Below are positions 12,701-24,354 of a stretch of DNA of 64,000 nucleotides, one piece after another (position 1 is the first letter of the stretch; each line of letters begins with the position of its first letter). A model generated the notes under the pieces. That model was not told the origin of the DNA and did not search any database. It saw nothing but the letters and a program-made list of their open reading frames with translations. Origin of the DNA: Morinoia aosen (Eukaryota; Arthropoda; Malacostraca; Amphipoda; Talitridae). Location: the NCBI GenBank assembly GCA_030386875.1, contig CM059577.1, forward strand, positions 25,245,038 through 25,309,037, given 5' to 3'. A program made the position numbers and the translations under genes.

Positions 12701-12868
12701 ATGCTTTGCAAATTTGGGATCGCCATTAAAATTTTAGGATCGGATAATCGTATTCGGAATTATCCATTGATCAGGATCAGAAGTTCACAATCGGACTAAT
12801 ATTTTGAAGGTCAATGCCCGCCAATGCTTAAATTCACTTATGCTCGGCTTTCATTTTTTGCTTCACAG
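9766..12868. other. 3.1-kb AT-rich intergenic stretch
   Basis: I see no supported gene. It contains an 18-19 bp run of C near 10290-10308 and no other clear structure. Open frames here are short and biased by base composition. Confidence 0.4.
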
Positions 12869-12970
12869 ATGAAATGCGCAAAATCCCGAGAACCCCCCAC
12901 CGGAGGAGTTTGTCTCAATGAATATTTCCACGAAGAAAACGCCTCAGCATCTGCGGGGAATTGCTCTAAG
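12869..12970 (+). CDS. Candidate internal exon of an unrecognised gene
   Basis: TTTTTTGCTTCACAG precedes, and AAG|GTGAGT follows, a 102-bp open segment in phase 0. It encodes 34 residues beginning MKCAKSREPPTGG and rich in Glu, Ser and Ala. It can be joined in phase 0 to the open segment at 13550. I do not recognise the protein; whether the ATG at 12869 is a start or an internal Met is unclear. Confidence 0.35.
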
Positions 12971-13549
12971 GTGAGTTCTTCTAATCTGTTCCCATTGTCT
13001 AAAGTAAAGTGGTGAAGCAATGGTTAATTTTTCTGTTAAGATTATTCTTTCTGTTGAGCGAAAAGTATTTGAGGCAAAAAAATAGTAAAGAAATCCGACT
13101 CACATGTGCTGAATTCATTGTATCCACTTTTCAGATACCTATTTGTAACCTTTCATTTTGCTGTCGCTCGGCTAACATCGTCAGTAGTCCTAGCTACTCA
13201 CCTCTCATTTGCTGCCTCAACATTTGCTCTTTCTAATTTTTCTCTTAATAAGATATTCGACCATTGAAATGTTGATTTAATTTTTATCATCATTTTTACC
13301 ATTATTTTTTTGTGTCAGTTCAGTTGTGTCAGTATCTATACCTATTATCTAATACTATCATTGATATCTAGTCATTGTGGGTTCGTATACAAACAAGGTG
13401 TCTCAATAAAATGTACGTACACTTCAAATCATGAGAAAACTTTATTTTTAAACATAGAGTGAAATGAACGGACTTCAAATACAGAAGACAAATGTAATTG
13501 AAGAATCATATTCGTAAATCTTCAAATTGAATTAACTGTTTTTGCCCAG

Positions 13550-13771
13550 ACAACGCTGATAACGCGTACCAAAGGATTTGCAAACGACACGAAACATGGA
13601 GAAAAGGATGAATCATCGGAAAAAGATGAATCATCGCCGGATTCTCCAAAGGAATCAGAAGCCAATTGCGAAGTGAAATATGAAGATGAAAACTTAGAAG
13701 AAGACGCATTAAATAAATCTACGGAGAAAGAATTCCTTATTGAAACAATTTTCATGATCGAAGAGATTTAG
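13550..13771 (+). CDS. Candidate terminal exon, acidic C-terminus
   Basis: A TTTTTGCCCAG acceptor opens a 73-codon frame ending in TAG at 13769. The protein is strongly acidic: a tandem EKDESS repeat, SPDSPKESE, then EDENLEEDAL. Phase 0 matches the candidate exon at 12869-12970, giving a 107-residue product or the end of a longer one. Codon use is not diagnostic; it may instead be a transposon gene fragment. Confidence 0.35.
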   Translation, partial: TTLITRTKGFANDTKHGEKDESSEKDESSPDSPKESEANCEVKYEDENLEEDALNKSTEKEFLIETIFMIEEI

Positions 13772-14722
13772 CTTGGCTCCTGAAAAAAATGGCTCCTGTA
13801 GAACGTTCGTTTTCAACTGTTAGACAAATTTAGTACCGATAGTAAATATGTTGTGATGCAATCAGAAACAAAATATCTTTTGTGTCACAATTCCCGTGTA
13901 AGATAGGGGAATAATAAGCTGCATGTATAAAAAGCGTTCCTGTTCTGCTGCTTCAATTGTAAAGCAGGGACAGGAATAGTTTTTAAAAAAGGAATATTAT
14001 GAAGACTGATTTGTTTATTTGACGTGCATGTCTCACCGATTGAAATTGGTTCCATGTGGTAGGTATTGAAGCCTCCGGCTCAGATACGCCCATAATTACA
14101 CTTCTGTAGAATCATTTTACAAATGTTTGAAAATTTTCATACACTTAAAAATTTTGTACATATTTAGAAATTGTGTAACTTCTGAGATAATTCATTATGT
14201 TTTAAATTCTAAGAAAATTCCTAATGTTTTAAATTTTTAGATAAGACGAAATGTTTTAAGTTTTTTGAATAAAGGCTTCTTTATAGCCCATATTTTAGTC
14301 TCACTATAGCGGCAGACTGATTTTGGCAGTTTTCCATTATAGTGGGGTTGTAATGAAAGGCATAAACATCACAAAGCCTTAAAGACAGGAGCAGTAAATG
14401 AGACCAAAGGAGCCACTCAAGCCTTGGCATCTATGATTCACCGAGAGAAGAACAGATGGGTCGTGGTCGTCGTCTTTGCTGTACGCTATCCGGAGAAAAG
14501 CTCAGGAGGTAGGAGCTAGAATAAATGTAAGGGATGCATTCAGTTCATATGTAAAGAGTCCAGACCTTCAAACGATCATCTGCAGGTTGAATTCATCCAA
14601 ATTATGCTGTAATTTTTACGATATCTTCCACCATGAAAAAGTCGTTGACAATATTAGGTAGAAAACTTATTCAGAAATTAACACAACTGCAGGTACAGAA
14701 AAAATGAGACATACAGGATACT
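13772..14722. other. Non-coding stretch before the LINE
   Basis: I see no supported gene. Around 14110-14270 there is a run of related AAATTTT/TTAGA words. 14340-14650 is GC-richer with a short frame lacking any recognisable domain. Confidence 0.35.
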
Positions 14723-14725
14723 AAT

Positions 14726-15667
14726 AAAAACAATTTTGGTGTTCCCCAAGGATCCATTCTTGGTCCGCTACTGTTTTCTATTTTCATTAATGATTTCCCT
14801 CCAATGCCTTCTAACACACGGATCTCTATGTATGCAGATGATGTTCAAATTGCAATAACAAGTTCTGTATCGGAAATACCACAGACGCAAATTAAAGCCG
14901 AAACTTTACTGACTAGCCTGAAATCATGGTACGACCGAAATGGTCTCAAATTAAATGCTAACAAAACACAATGCATCATTTTTGGATCCAAAGATGCAAT
15001 TAAAAAAACTTCAGATCTTACTCTTGCAGTTGGAAATGATAAAATTAATGCATCAGAAAAAGTTAAAAATCTAGGTATCTGGTTCGATAGAAATATGTCC
15101 TTCAAATCTCACGTTGAGACTACTTGCAACAAAATCTACGGAACTTTAATGTTTTTTCATCGAATAAAAAGTATGCTAGACGAAAAATCCAGATTATTAG
15201 CCATTCAATCCCTTGTGTTATCGCGCATTGACTACTGCAGCCTAGTATGGGGAGACTTACCTCAATACCTTCAAAGGGACTTACAAAAATGCATGAATTT
15301 TGCAGCCAAGGTGGTATGCAACGGTAATTTCAAAAGACGTGATCACGTAACCCCTCTCCTCAATAAACTCGGCTGGATCCCTATCCAAGAAAGGCTCCTC
15401 ATGCAGAAGGCCCAATACGTATTCTCCTCGTTATATCTTCCTCAGAGCAATGCTGAGATAGTGCGTTTCCATCCACCCACTGTAACCAATCAAAAACCGA
15501 ACAGAAACAATAATGTCTTAGTCAACTATCGTTCATCTCACTTAGGGCAGAAGGCTCTGTCCATATCAGGCGCCTTACTGTGGAACAAACTTCCCCTGAG
15601 TATTAAAGTCCCTCAAAGACCGAGAGAATTTAAAGCCAAAATAACTCGTCATCTTGTGTCTCAATAA
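14726..15667 (+). pseudogene. LINE reverse transcriptase, C-terminal part
   Basis: About 313 codons from NNFGVPQGSILGPLLFSI (RT motif 4 region, at 14729) through the catalytic SMYADDVQI (14826 onward) to the thumb-like region with RIDYCSLVWGDLPQ and the terminus ending SQ. The frame is intact to TAA at 15667, but the upstream RT and the endonuclease are missing. Residue similarity to 56320-57257 is high, so both belong to one clade. Confidence 0.9.
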
Positions 15668-16979
15668 TAATCCTTAGTTACAGAACATACTGAATGAGTA
15701 CTGACGAATCTCATTTACCTGGTATCTCCATTGCTGAACAATCTCCCTCGCTCATTGTGTTATAATTCAAGACATCAAACAACAGTTTTGAAGTATGCGT
15801 AGGTATTATGATTTGACCGCCTATACGTTGTCATTTGCAAACATGCTTACTTGTATATGTGTGTACGTATATAGGTGTATGTGCGCTTATGGGTGTGTAT
15901 ATGTGCACGTACAACTGTGTGCACTAGAGTAGATGAACCAGTCGAAGGTGCATTTTATGTCATTCCTCTCCGTTTCGGTGCAAGCATCAAACTAGACCGT
16001 CATGGTACCTATGTGTGTGTGTGTTGATCAATTACAGACATTCTGCACCATATTACAAAGATAATGTATTTTTTCTAATATGAAATTGTAAAGCATCCAT
16101 GTAAAAAAAAAATAAATTCGTTGTGTGATCATCCATTTATACTGCAGTAATATACTTATTCGGCCTATAGTTATATGCTTATAATAATGTGATACCTATG
16201 TTTGTTTATCAATTGACGACAATTTGCGCCATATTTCAAAGATAATGTGATTTTTTTTTTCTAATATGAAACCATTATAGGACATTAAGGTTTTCTTTCT
16301 TATTCACGTCCCACAATCGTTTTTATGTTTCTGACTTAAGTAGACTGTTTTGTGCCACTATTTTTAGTACGAAATTTTATAAAATTCATGCTATAATAAA
16401 AGATATTTTCTCCGTTTCCCTCGATTGGAATTCTGGTTTATACTGACTAGTTTACGCTGATATTTGCGCACATGCTTACTTGTGTAAATGTGTACGTGTC
16501 CACGCTATGCGTATGACACTCTGTAGAATGCGTATGTATTGCCTCGATGTATAGAAATGCATTTGCGTATGCTTACGAGTCAGGTGTAAATATGTGCGTG
16601 GGTATATGTGTGCATGTGTATGTGTAAATATTTACATGTATACGTGCATATATGTGTGTACTAGACTGACATCTAGCATTTTACTAGAGATAATGGTCTT
16701 TTTTTCAGTGCACTCTCAACTTGTAACATTACCTAACTCGTCATATCTTCGGTATTGTAAAGCATTCATGTAAAAACTATACATTTGTTGTGCGATCATC
16801 CATTTATATTTAAATAAAATGCTTGTTAACTAATGACCGTTATGTTAAAATTGTTGAATCAGAAATACAAAACCTATAATCTTCTTGGTCCTCTTGCTTA
16901 TATGTACACACGTGTGTGTCCATGTTAACGAAACCGGTGTTTTTCGTAACCTAGGCACACACATGGCCGTAAAACGCGT

Positions 16980-17095
16980 GTATATATATGTGTGTGTGTG
17001 TATGTGTGTGAGTGTGTGTATGGATATATACACACATGCATACGTATATGTACATATGTGTGTATGTGGGTATATATTTATATATATTTTTCTTT
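16980..17095. repeat. TG/TATA microsatellite cluster in the LINE 3' UTR
   Basis: Runs of TGTG and TATA with interruptions. A second, more AT-rich version (TATATA at 17777-17796) sits in the second tandem unit. Small open frames of Cys/Val/Tyr or Thr/His repeats on both strands are artefacts of it. Confidence 0.85.
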
Positions 17096-18282
17096 TTTTT
17101 ATGCTTCCTCAAAATGACACTTGTTAACATTGACCGAAACAAGCGATTTCATATATTATTTACTGGCGTCAAGAATTGCGAAGTCTTATGTCATGTACAT
17201 GTAAACTGTCAAAAGTGTTTTCACCCCACAATGAAAATGCATCGTCCATGAAATTGTGTTATCTCTTACAATTTTCATTACATGTATTATCAGATGTAGA
17301 TTAAGCTAGATTAGGAGTTCATTGCCCTCAATCATTTCTTTTGACTAGTGACACGAGTTTTTCAATACTCGTGTGTGTGTATCATCTAAGTGTATTAATT
17401 TTAAGATATTTTAAAAACCAATGATGGTACTTTTGTACCATCTCTATTGGAAATAAACCATTTTTTTTTCTTTTTTATGTGTACATATATGTGTATATAT
17501 TTACATGTATGTGTGCACATATGTGTGTACTAAACTGACAACTAGCATTTTACTAGAGATAATGGTCATTTTCTGTTCACTCTCAACTTGTAACATTACC
17601 TAACTCGTCATCTCTTTATTATTGCAAAGCATTCATGTACAAACTATACATTTATTGTACGATCATCCATTTATATTTAAATAAAATGCTTATTAACTAA
17701 CGACCGTTATGTTAAAATTGTTGAATTAGAAATACAAAACTTATAATCTTCTTGGTCCTCATGCTTATGCGTACATATATATATATATATATATATCTGT
17801 ATGTGTGTGTGTATGTATGTATATATATATGTACGTATATATATGTATATGGATTTGTATTTATATTTTTTTTCATGCTTCCTTAAAATGACACTTTTGA
17901 ACATTTGCCGAAACAAGCGATTCATATATTATTTCCTGGCATCAATAATTGCGAAGTTTTATGTCATGTACATGTAAACTGTCAAAAGTTTTTTCACCCC
18001 ACAATGAAAATGCATCGTCCATGAATTTGCGTTATCTCTTATAATTATCATTACATGTATTGTCAAATGTAGATTAAGCAAGATTAGGAGTACATTGCCC
18101 TCAATCATTTATTTTCGACTAGTGACACGAGTTTTTCAATACTCGTGTGTGTGTATCATCTAAGTGTATTAATTTTAAGATATTTAAAAACCAATGATTG
18201 TAATATTGTACAATCTCTATTGGGAATAAAGTTTTTTCTTTCTTTCTTTCTTTCTAATATTAGCCCGTTTAAGAGTAATTTG

Positions 18283-18675
18283 AAGTCGATAGATGCATTC
18301 TTTCGAAAGTTATGGTCTGCCAACTGAAGTGTTTTTACTGCGCGCGAGTGCGCAAGGTCTATCGAAGAATTTTTGTAGCTTTCGGCGAACCGTTAGGGTT
18401 TTGTTTATATTAGGGAGAAAGAAAATGTTTCGCTCTTTCATTTGCAAGTATTTTGAAGTTGATAGATGCATTCTTTCGAAAGTTATAGTCTGCCAACTGA
18501 AGTGTTTTTACTGCGCGCGAGTGCGCAAGGTCTATCGAAGAATTTTTGTAGCTTACGGCAAACCGTTAGGGTTTTTTATATCAGGGAGAAAGAGAATGCT
18601 TCGCTTTTTCATTTGCGAGTATTTTGAAGTCGATTGATGCATTCTTTCGAAAGTTATGGTCTGCCAACTGAAGTG
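18283..18675 (-). repeat. Second array of the 173-bp satellite (about 2.3 units, inverted)
   Basis: The complement of the satellite word (CTGCCAACTGAAGTG) ends at 18331, 18504 and 18675, spacing 173 and 171. The LINE tail ends about 25 bp upstream, so the LINE probably inserted at or in this array. Downstream (18676 on) follows the diverged terminal unit with a single TAA, the empty version of the site occupied by the element at 3985-6237. Confidence 0.92.
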
Positions 18676-18845
18676 TAAAGTCGCCCGAGTTTTACTCAAG
18701 AAATCTCAAGAAATTCTGTACCTAACGGTTTTCTGAAGTGCCTCGGCTGCCGCCTGCCGGTCTTTTCTACCCTGTTTTTAGGGAGAAAGAGAGCGTTCGA
18801 GTTTCCGTTCGCGCGACTGTTCGCAATTTGGCACGCCGGTGAAAA
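18676..18845 (-). repeat. Diverged terminal unit of the satellite family
   Basis: On the opposite strand this matches 3820-3984 in order, and directly abuts the satellite at the TAA (18676-18678). It serves as the reference for the uninterrupted arrangement. Confidence 0.7.
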
Positions 18846-20045
18846 ATAGAAAATTAAAACCCAATATGAAAGCACCCTACTGGTCACCACTTGAACGAAA
18901 TGCAATGAAACGAGTCAGAATTTAGTGTTCACAAAACTGCACTGCTATTGTGGTTTATGTCGCACATTTGAATGTCATCAGGTATCGCTCACGAAAGAAG
19001 GTGTCAAGATACGAAGCCATAATATCTCTTGCCCACTTCGTTTTGACAAATGATTCTGAGTAGCATTACGCTAATAAAAAACTCGATCGGTGTCAGCAAC
19101 AGTCAGTCGACGAAAGTCACTGTTCTTTTCTGATTGCGCGCGTGCTTATAAGCTTCAACAGAATATTGACAGGTGTTTTTGTTGTATTTTTAAATACCAT
19201 TTCATCGTAGAAATAATTAATAGGTTCATTCTTATGATAGTCATTGAATTAACAGCAGAATTACCTCACAGAGCCAGTGTTTTACCAGCTAATTAGATGG
19301 AAGTCGACGTATTTCTTAACCACGTTGCTCGCCAACGAAGCATGTTATTGTAGCGATGCAAATAAAAAAATTTAGACCGGGTTCTTTGACACTTCGAGTT
19401 ACAAAAGGTGCCAAAGGCGAAAGGAAGAAGATATAAAATTAGTTACAATAATTTTATAAAATAAAAGAGCACAGTTATTGACTTGAAACTTGCAATATAT
19501 GGTTGTATTCTCACTGTTTTTCTTAGACGCTGTAACACGGGAGTAGAATTTGATATGGCTGCAATCATGCCTAGAATTCCGTCAAACGAAATTGAAGCAC
19601 TAGGGCTTCTAGCAACTGAGTGTTGAGGAAAGTTTAAACATATTAATAAAGGCAAGGTATTATTTTCCAAAAACCTCTGAATTTCCTCACCCGCCCTTTG
19701 GGAAATGAATAAATTTAATTACTTTACGATCAACTTAATGAGTTGATGAGTGAATGTAATTGCGACGAAGTCTCTGAGAAGCATATGTGATGTAACAATA
19801 TTGGATAAAAGCCGTAATGAAAATATATGACTAAGGTTATGTGTGAGGAAAGCCAGAAAGTCATCAGAGAGAGGGGATCAAAGTGTTAGGTTAGATTGAG
19901 CGTGTGGAAAGATCGAATGGCTGAAGCGCATGAATGGATGGAAAATTAAATGAAGAATAGATAATTATACTAGGGATAGGTACACATATTATTGCATTTC
20001 TTGCAGTATGAAAGATGATCGCGCATCGAGTGAGGAAGAGCCAAC
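18846..20045. other. Non-coding stretch
   Basis: I found no recognisable gene or repeat. Open frames are short and without domains. Confidence 0.35.
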
Positions 20046-20049
20046 GACA

Positions 20050-20580
20050 CCACATCGAAAAAAGGAAAGCTCTCCGTGGAAGCTAAAAACTACCTGCAGA
20101 AATTTAAAGGTTCGTGGACATTCGGAACCTGAGATTCAGAACGTGAGTTAAACGGATGGTTAGCCAAGTCCTCAAAATCAACAGAGCAAAAGGATGTGTC
20201 ATATTGCAAGGTTTGTCGAACCGATATTACTTGTGGGAAATCGGAGATCAAGCGTTACGTTCTCTCAGAGACGCAACAACGATCCATGGTGGCAAAGAAA
20301 ACCGCTTCAATTGCCAGCTACGTGCTATCCAATGATCCTCTCGAAAATTGTGTTTGTAAAGTGAAAGTCCAAGTTTGTGCATTTTTAGCAAAGCCCTGCC
20401 TACCTATCTCATTATGTGAGCCTCGTTTAGTTTGATGAAAACAATGTTCCCAGATCAGTAGTAGCTGAAAAAGGTGCGCTTTGGAAAACAGCGGGCATCA
20501 TACATAATTCGACAGGTATTCGGCAAACATTTTGTACGTGATATCGTCTGGGATATCAAACCAGTATTCTAACGTCGTTC
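20050..20580 (+). pseudogene. Decayed hAT-type transposase N-terminus with zinc finger
   Basis: The frame reads LSVEAKNYLQKFKGSW, stop, then ELNGWLAKSSKSTEQK-VSYCKVCRTDI and GKSEIKR, to ALLY-type residues up to 20435, and frameshifted remains continue to about 20575. The C-x2-C pair is kept, but the positions where zinc-binding histidines are expected read Tyr and Gln (IKRY, ETQQR). The context resembles zinc-finger hAT-like transposases of insects; family placement is from memory of the motif only. Confidence 0.5.
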
Positions 20581-21293
20581 AACTGGCCTTCCCTCCTGAC
20601 GCTCATGCAGTATGTAACACAGTGCTAATTCATACTTACAGCGCTCTTGAAACCAGTATAATGTCCTTTTACTTAATTTATGGGTCATAGGTCAGGATTA
20701 GCTGTTTAAGGGTAATCTGGGGTAATCAACACCCTTCAGTTAGGGTAATTAGAGTCGCCTCGCGTGTAAACATTGCTGGAGATAAAACGGCAGTTTGATT
20801 AATTACTTGTATTCGTTCAATATTTTGAATAATTCTTTTTCGTTAAGGAGATGGTTAGTTCTCAGTCAATTTTGAAATTTTAAAGGAATTTGTGCCGAAC
20901 AATTTCAATCCTTGTAAATTTTGATTTGAATTAATTTGTGCGAAAGTGAAAATGGTTGTGGATAAATCACTGGGAGCAAAGTTTTTCTCCATCAGTATCT
21001 GGCAACACTATTCACAATGTTCTCTAGCCTCAATGGGGTGTGCGGATTGCAAAACGTTAAGTACTTTTAATGTATTAAAATCGCGTGTGGGTTCATTTAA
21101 GTACTTAAATGCTGACCTATGCTTTTTCGTAGGCGTGAAATCTTGAACAGATTTTTACTTTGGTCTAATTGCTTTATATGTGTTGAAACTGAACCGAGTC
21201 TCCATTTTGTTGCACGCCATTTTTGACTCACTGCTTCCTGTTTGAAACACCTTTTTCATTCTACTTTAATTTTCATTTGGTCAATATGCATTT
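20581..21293. other. Non-coding stretch
   Basis: I see nothing recognisable before the first palindromic element begins at about 21294. Confidence 0.35.
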
Positions 21294-21962
21294 TAGGTGC
21301 TGCACGGAAATTAGAAATGTGAGTGGAAAGAATCACTAAAAGAACACATTTAAAAACCTTTTACACGAATGACATTCTGCTCGCTGATGCGTTATTTTTG
21401 AATGATTGAACTTTGAAATTGGCTGTCGCGCGCCTAAGGAAGTGACCGCGCCAAGCGTAATTTAATTAATAACGGAAGCTAACCCCCTATTACAAACGTA
21501 AATAGGTTGGGTCGTGAGGGTTAGCCACAGTTCTTTTAGTGAAAATTATAAATAAAGCTTCTAACTGACCGCAATCTTGTTTACATCGGCTGAACCGGCT
21601 TCAAGATGGCGGCGCCCATGGTGGTCGCCATCTTGGAACTGATATCAACAAGATTGCGGTCGTCACCCTAATGGGTGGGTTAGAAGCTTTATTTATAATT
21701 TTCACTAAAAGAACTGTGGCTAACCCTCACGACCCAACCTCTTTACGTATGTAATAGGGGGTTAGCTTCCGTTATTAATTAAATTATGCTTGGCGCGGTC
21801 ACTTCCTTTGGTGCGCGACAGCCAACTTTTAAGTTCTATAATTCAAAAATAACGCATCAGCGAGCAGAATGTCATTCATGTATAACGTTTTTAAATGTGT
21901 TCCTTTACTGATTATTCGTAACTTAAATACATTATTAATTTCCGTGCAGCACCTAAATTGCA
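21294..21962. mobile_element. Palindromic foldback element, copy 1
   Basis: About 670 bp, almost entirely one inverted repeat centred on CCATGG near 21618. The left end (TTTTAGGTGCTGCACGG) pairs with the right end (CCGTGCAGCACCTAAA). Each arm carries CGCTGATGCGTTATT, AATAACGGAAGC, GGTTGGGTCGTGAGGG and the central CAAGATGG/CCATCTTGG. No coding capacity. Other copies lie at 23186-24090 and 24679-25350, with a split copy between. Confidence 0.88.
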
Positions 21963-22099
21963 TAACGACCCTGAACTTACTTCTAGGATCTTTTAGTTGA
22001 TAACACAATAAAAGACTAATTAACTAGAAGTTATCACTCAAAAATATTAGCAGGACTGGGGTAGTGAATACTTGAATCTAGGGTATTCACTCCTATGGT

Positions 22100-22470
22100 T
22101 TTGCTTATGTTCATCATTGACAACATTGAGGTAAATATTGACTCAAGGAAATTGAAAATTTTATTCCAAATAATCACTAAAGAAACCCATTTAAGAACAT
22201 TTTACAAGAATGACATTCTGCGTACTGATGTATTATTTTTGAATCATTTAAACTTTGAAGTTGGCTTTTGCGCCGCGCGAAGTGAAGCAAGCACGCCAAG
22301 CAGAATTTAATTAATAACGGAAGCTAACACCCTATTACAAACATAAACAGGTTGGGTCGTGAGGGGCAGCCACAGTTCTTCTAGTGAAAATTATTAATGA
22401 AGGTACAAACCCACCCATTAGGGTTATGTCCGCAATTGTGTTTACATCAGCTCCAAGATGGGGTAAATGT
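22100..22470. mobile_element. Foldback element, split copy (left half)
   Basis: It carries the left-arm sequence in order (ACATTCTGC, TTAATTAATAACGGAAGC, GGTTGGGTCGTGAGGGGC, CCACCCATTAGGGT) and breaks off at the central CCAAGATGG. Its right half is at about 24355-24678, so about 1.9 kb has inserted at the centre. Confidence 0.65.
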
Positions 22471-23185
22471 TGAGGACTTGACAATAATTGATTTTCGAAT
22501 TTTTGATGCCGAAATATGGTTAATGAGATCAAAAGAAACAAGTTTTCTTCAATGCACTTTCCGGTGGAAACGAGTATTTTAAAAGTTATAGCGGTAAATG
22601 AGTTACCGGAACTCCAGTGTTTCAGGCATGGAAAAATATACCGCGCGGTCCGACGTGAAAGTAAACAGGCGTTGCCGCGCGACAACCAAGCCGACTTCGC
22701 TAGTTAGAAAAAATGAAGAAGAGAAGCAAACCCCCTATTACAAATGTAAAGAGGTTGGGTCGTGAGGGCTAGCAACAGTTCCTTTTAGTGAAAATTATAA
22801 AGAAAGGTTTTAATCGACCCATTACGTCGAACGTTCGACGTATCTGAGAGCATTCGAATGAATTCGTTCGGATCGACAAATGAACTCGTCATCTAACTAA
22901 GTATTTATACTAATGCATACTAGAATTTCACTTTATTGATAATTCTCACTAAAAGAACTGTGGCTACCCCTCACAACCCAACCTCTTTACGTTTATAATA
23001 AAGTGTTTACCGCTGCTTATGAAGTGTTTACTGCTGCTTCAACGTCACTGGCAGCCCTGAGATGACGGTATATCGTCGGTTCGACGTATCTCGGAACTTT
23101 CGAGTTAAGTCTTTCGCATCAACAATATAACTCGTCATCTCGTTAATTATGTTTATGCATAGTAGAATTTCAATTTCCAATTTTG

Positions 23186-24090
23186 GTCAATGTGAAGTTT
23201 AATGCAATCACAGAAATTAATAATTACATTCCAAACAATCACTAAAGGAACGTATTTAAGAACGTTTTACAAGAACGACATTCTGCTCGCTGATGCTTTA
23301 TTTTCGAATTATTGAACTTTGAAGTTGGCCTTCCCGCGCCAAAGGAAGCGAGCGTAAGTTAATTAAAAACGGAAGCTAACCCCCTTTTACAAACGTAAAG
23401 AGGTTGGGTCGTGAGGGGGAGGCACAGTTCTTCTAATGAAAATTATAAATAAAGCTTCTAACTCACCCATTAGGGTGACGACCGCAATCTTGTTTACATC
23501 GGATCTAACATGGCGACCACCATGGGCGCCGCCATTTTGGACCCGATGTCAACAAGATTGCGGTCGTCACCCTAATGGGTGGGTTAGAAGCTTTATTTAT
23601 AATTTTCACTAGAAGAACTGTGCCTCCCCCTCACGACCCAACCTCTTCACGTTTGTAATAGCTTCCGTTATTAATTAACACGTTAAGTGCGGCGTGACCC
23701 ACCGGTGGTCATTTAGGTGATTTTCATGATGCTGCTGGCCGACCAGCAGTCACTCACTCAATTTCTATAAATACTAAATGAAAGTAAAATGAAGGCATGA
23801 TCCAGTCAGTGTTTGCTATTTTTAAAATTTCTTACTACAATTGAATCTAAATTTGAGCTGGATATTGAACTTCAGTTTAACCCGCCGCACTTAACGTGTT
23901 AAATTCCGTTTCACGAGCTCGCTTCCTTTGGCGCCAAGGCCAACTTCAAAGTTCAATTATTCGAAAATAACGCATCAGCGAGCAGAATGTCATTCTTGTA
24001 AAACGTTCTGAAATGTGTTCCTTTATTGATTCCTGGGATCGGCCTTATTATTTTCCGTGATTGCATTAAACTTCACATTGACCCCAATTT
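23186..24090. mobile_element. Palindromic foldback element, copy with a TTAA element inside
   Basis: The ends are GGTCAATGTGAAGTTTAATG and its complement near 24080, with the centre at about 23522 (ACCATGGGCG). Its right arm is interrupted by the 220-bp TTAA-flanked element at 23679-23898; removing that gives about 680 bp, the family length. Confidence 0.8.
23679..23898. mobile_element. 220-bp TTAA-flanked MITE (piggyBac-like)
   Basis: TIRs CACGTTAAGTGCGGCG and its complement (CGCCGCACTTAACGTG), flanked by TTAA on both sides (23675-23678, 23899-23902). TTAA duplication is the piggyBac signature. No coding content. It sits inside a foldback element, so it is younger. Confidence 0.85.
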
Positions 24091-24354
24091 TCACTAAAAG
24101 AACTGTGGCTACCCCTTTCGACCCAACCTCTTTACGTTTGTAATAGGGTGATGCTTCCCTTATTCATTTATTCCCGCCTTAAACACTGGAGTTCCGTTAA
24201 CTCATTTACCGCTATAACTTGTAAAATACTCGTTTCCACCGGAAAGTGCATTGAAGAAAACTTGTTTCTTTTGATGTGATTAACATTATTTAGGCATCAA
24301 AAATTCCAAAATCAATTACGGTCAAGTCCTCAACATTTACCCAAGATGGCTGCA

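Larger units (their letters stand above)
14723..18256 (+). mobile_element. 5'-truncated Jockey-like LINE with about 2.6-kb 3' UTR
   Basis: It begins inside the RT palm, contains the C-terminal RT region, then a long non-coding tail with two tandem copies of an about 870-bp unit (16.67-17.46 and 17.54-18.23 kb). Each tail copy holds TG/TA microsatellites. It ends with GGGAATAAAG and (TTTC)n at about 18256. A related, longer copy lies at 54.0-60.1 kb. Confidence 0.75.
22480..24350. mobile_element. Larger palindrome nested in the split foldback copy
   Basis: The left arm (22480-22640, including ACTTTCCGGTGGAAACGAGT) is matched inverted at 24190-24335 (ACTCGTTTCCACCGGAAAGT). Between the arms are a small palindrome (about 22733-23000) and the complete foldback copy 23186-24090. 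Confidence 0.6.

Noticed and set aside
16845-17142. Open frames rich in Thr/His or Cys/Val on both strands.
   Set aside because: They are translations of a TG/CA and TA microsatellite in the LINE 3' UTR.
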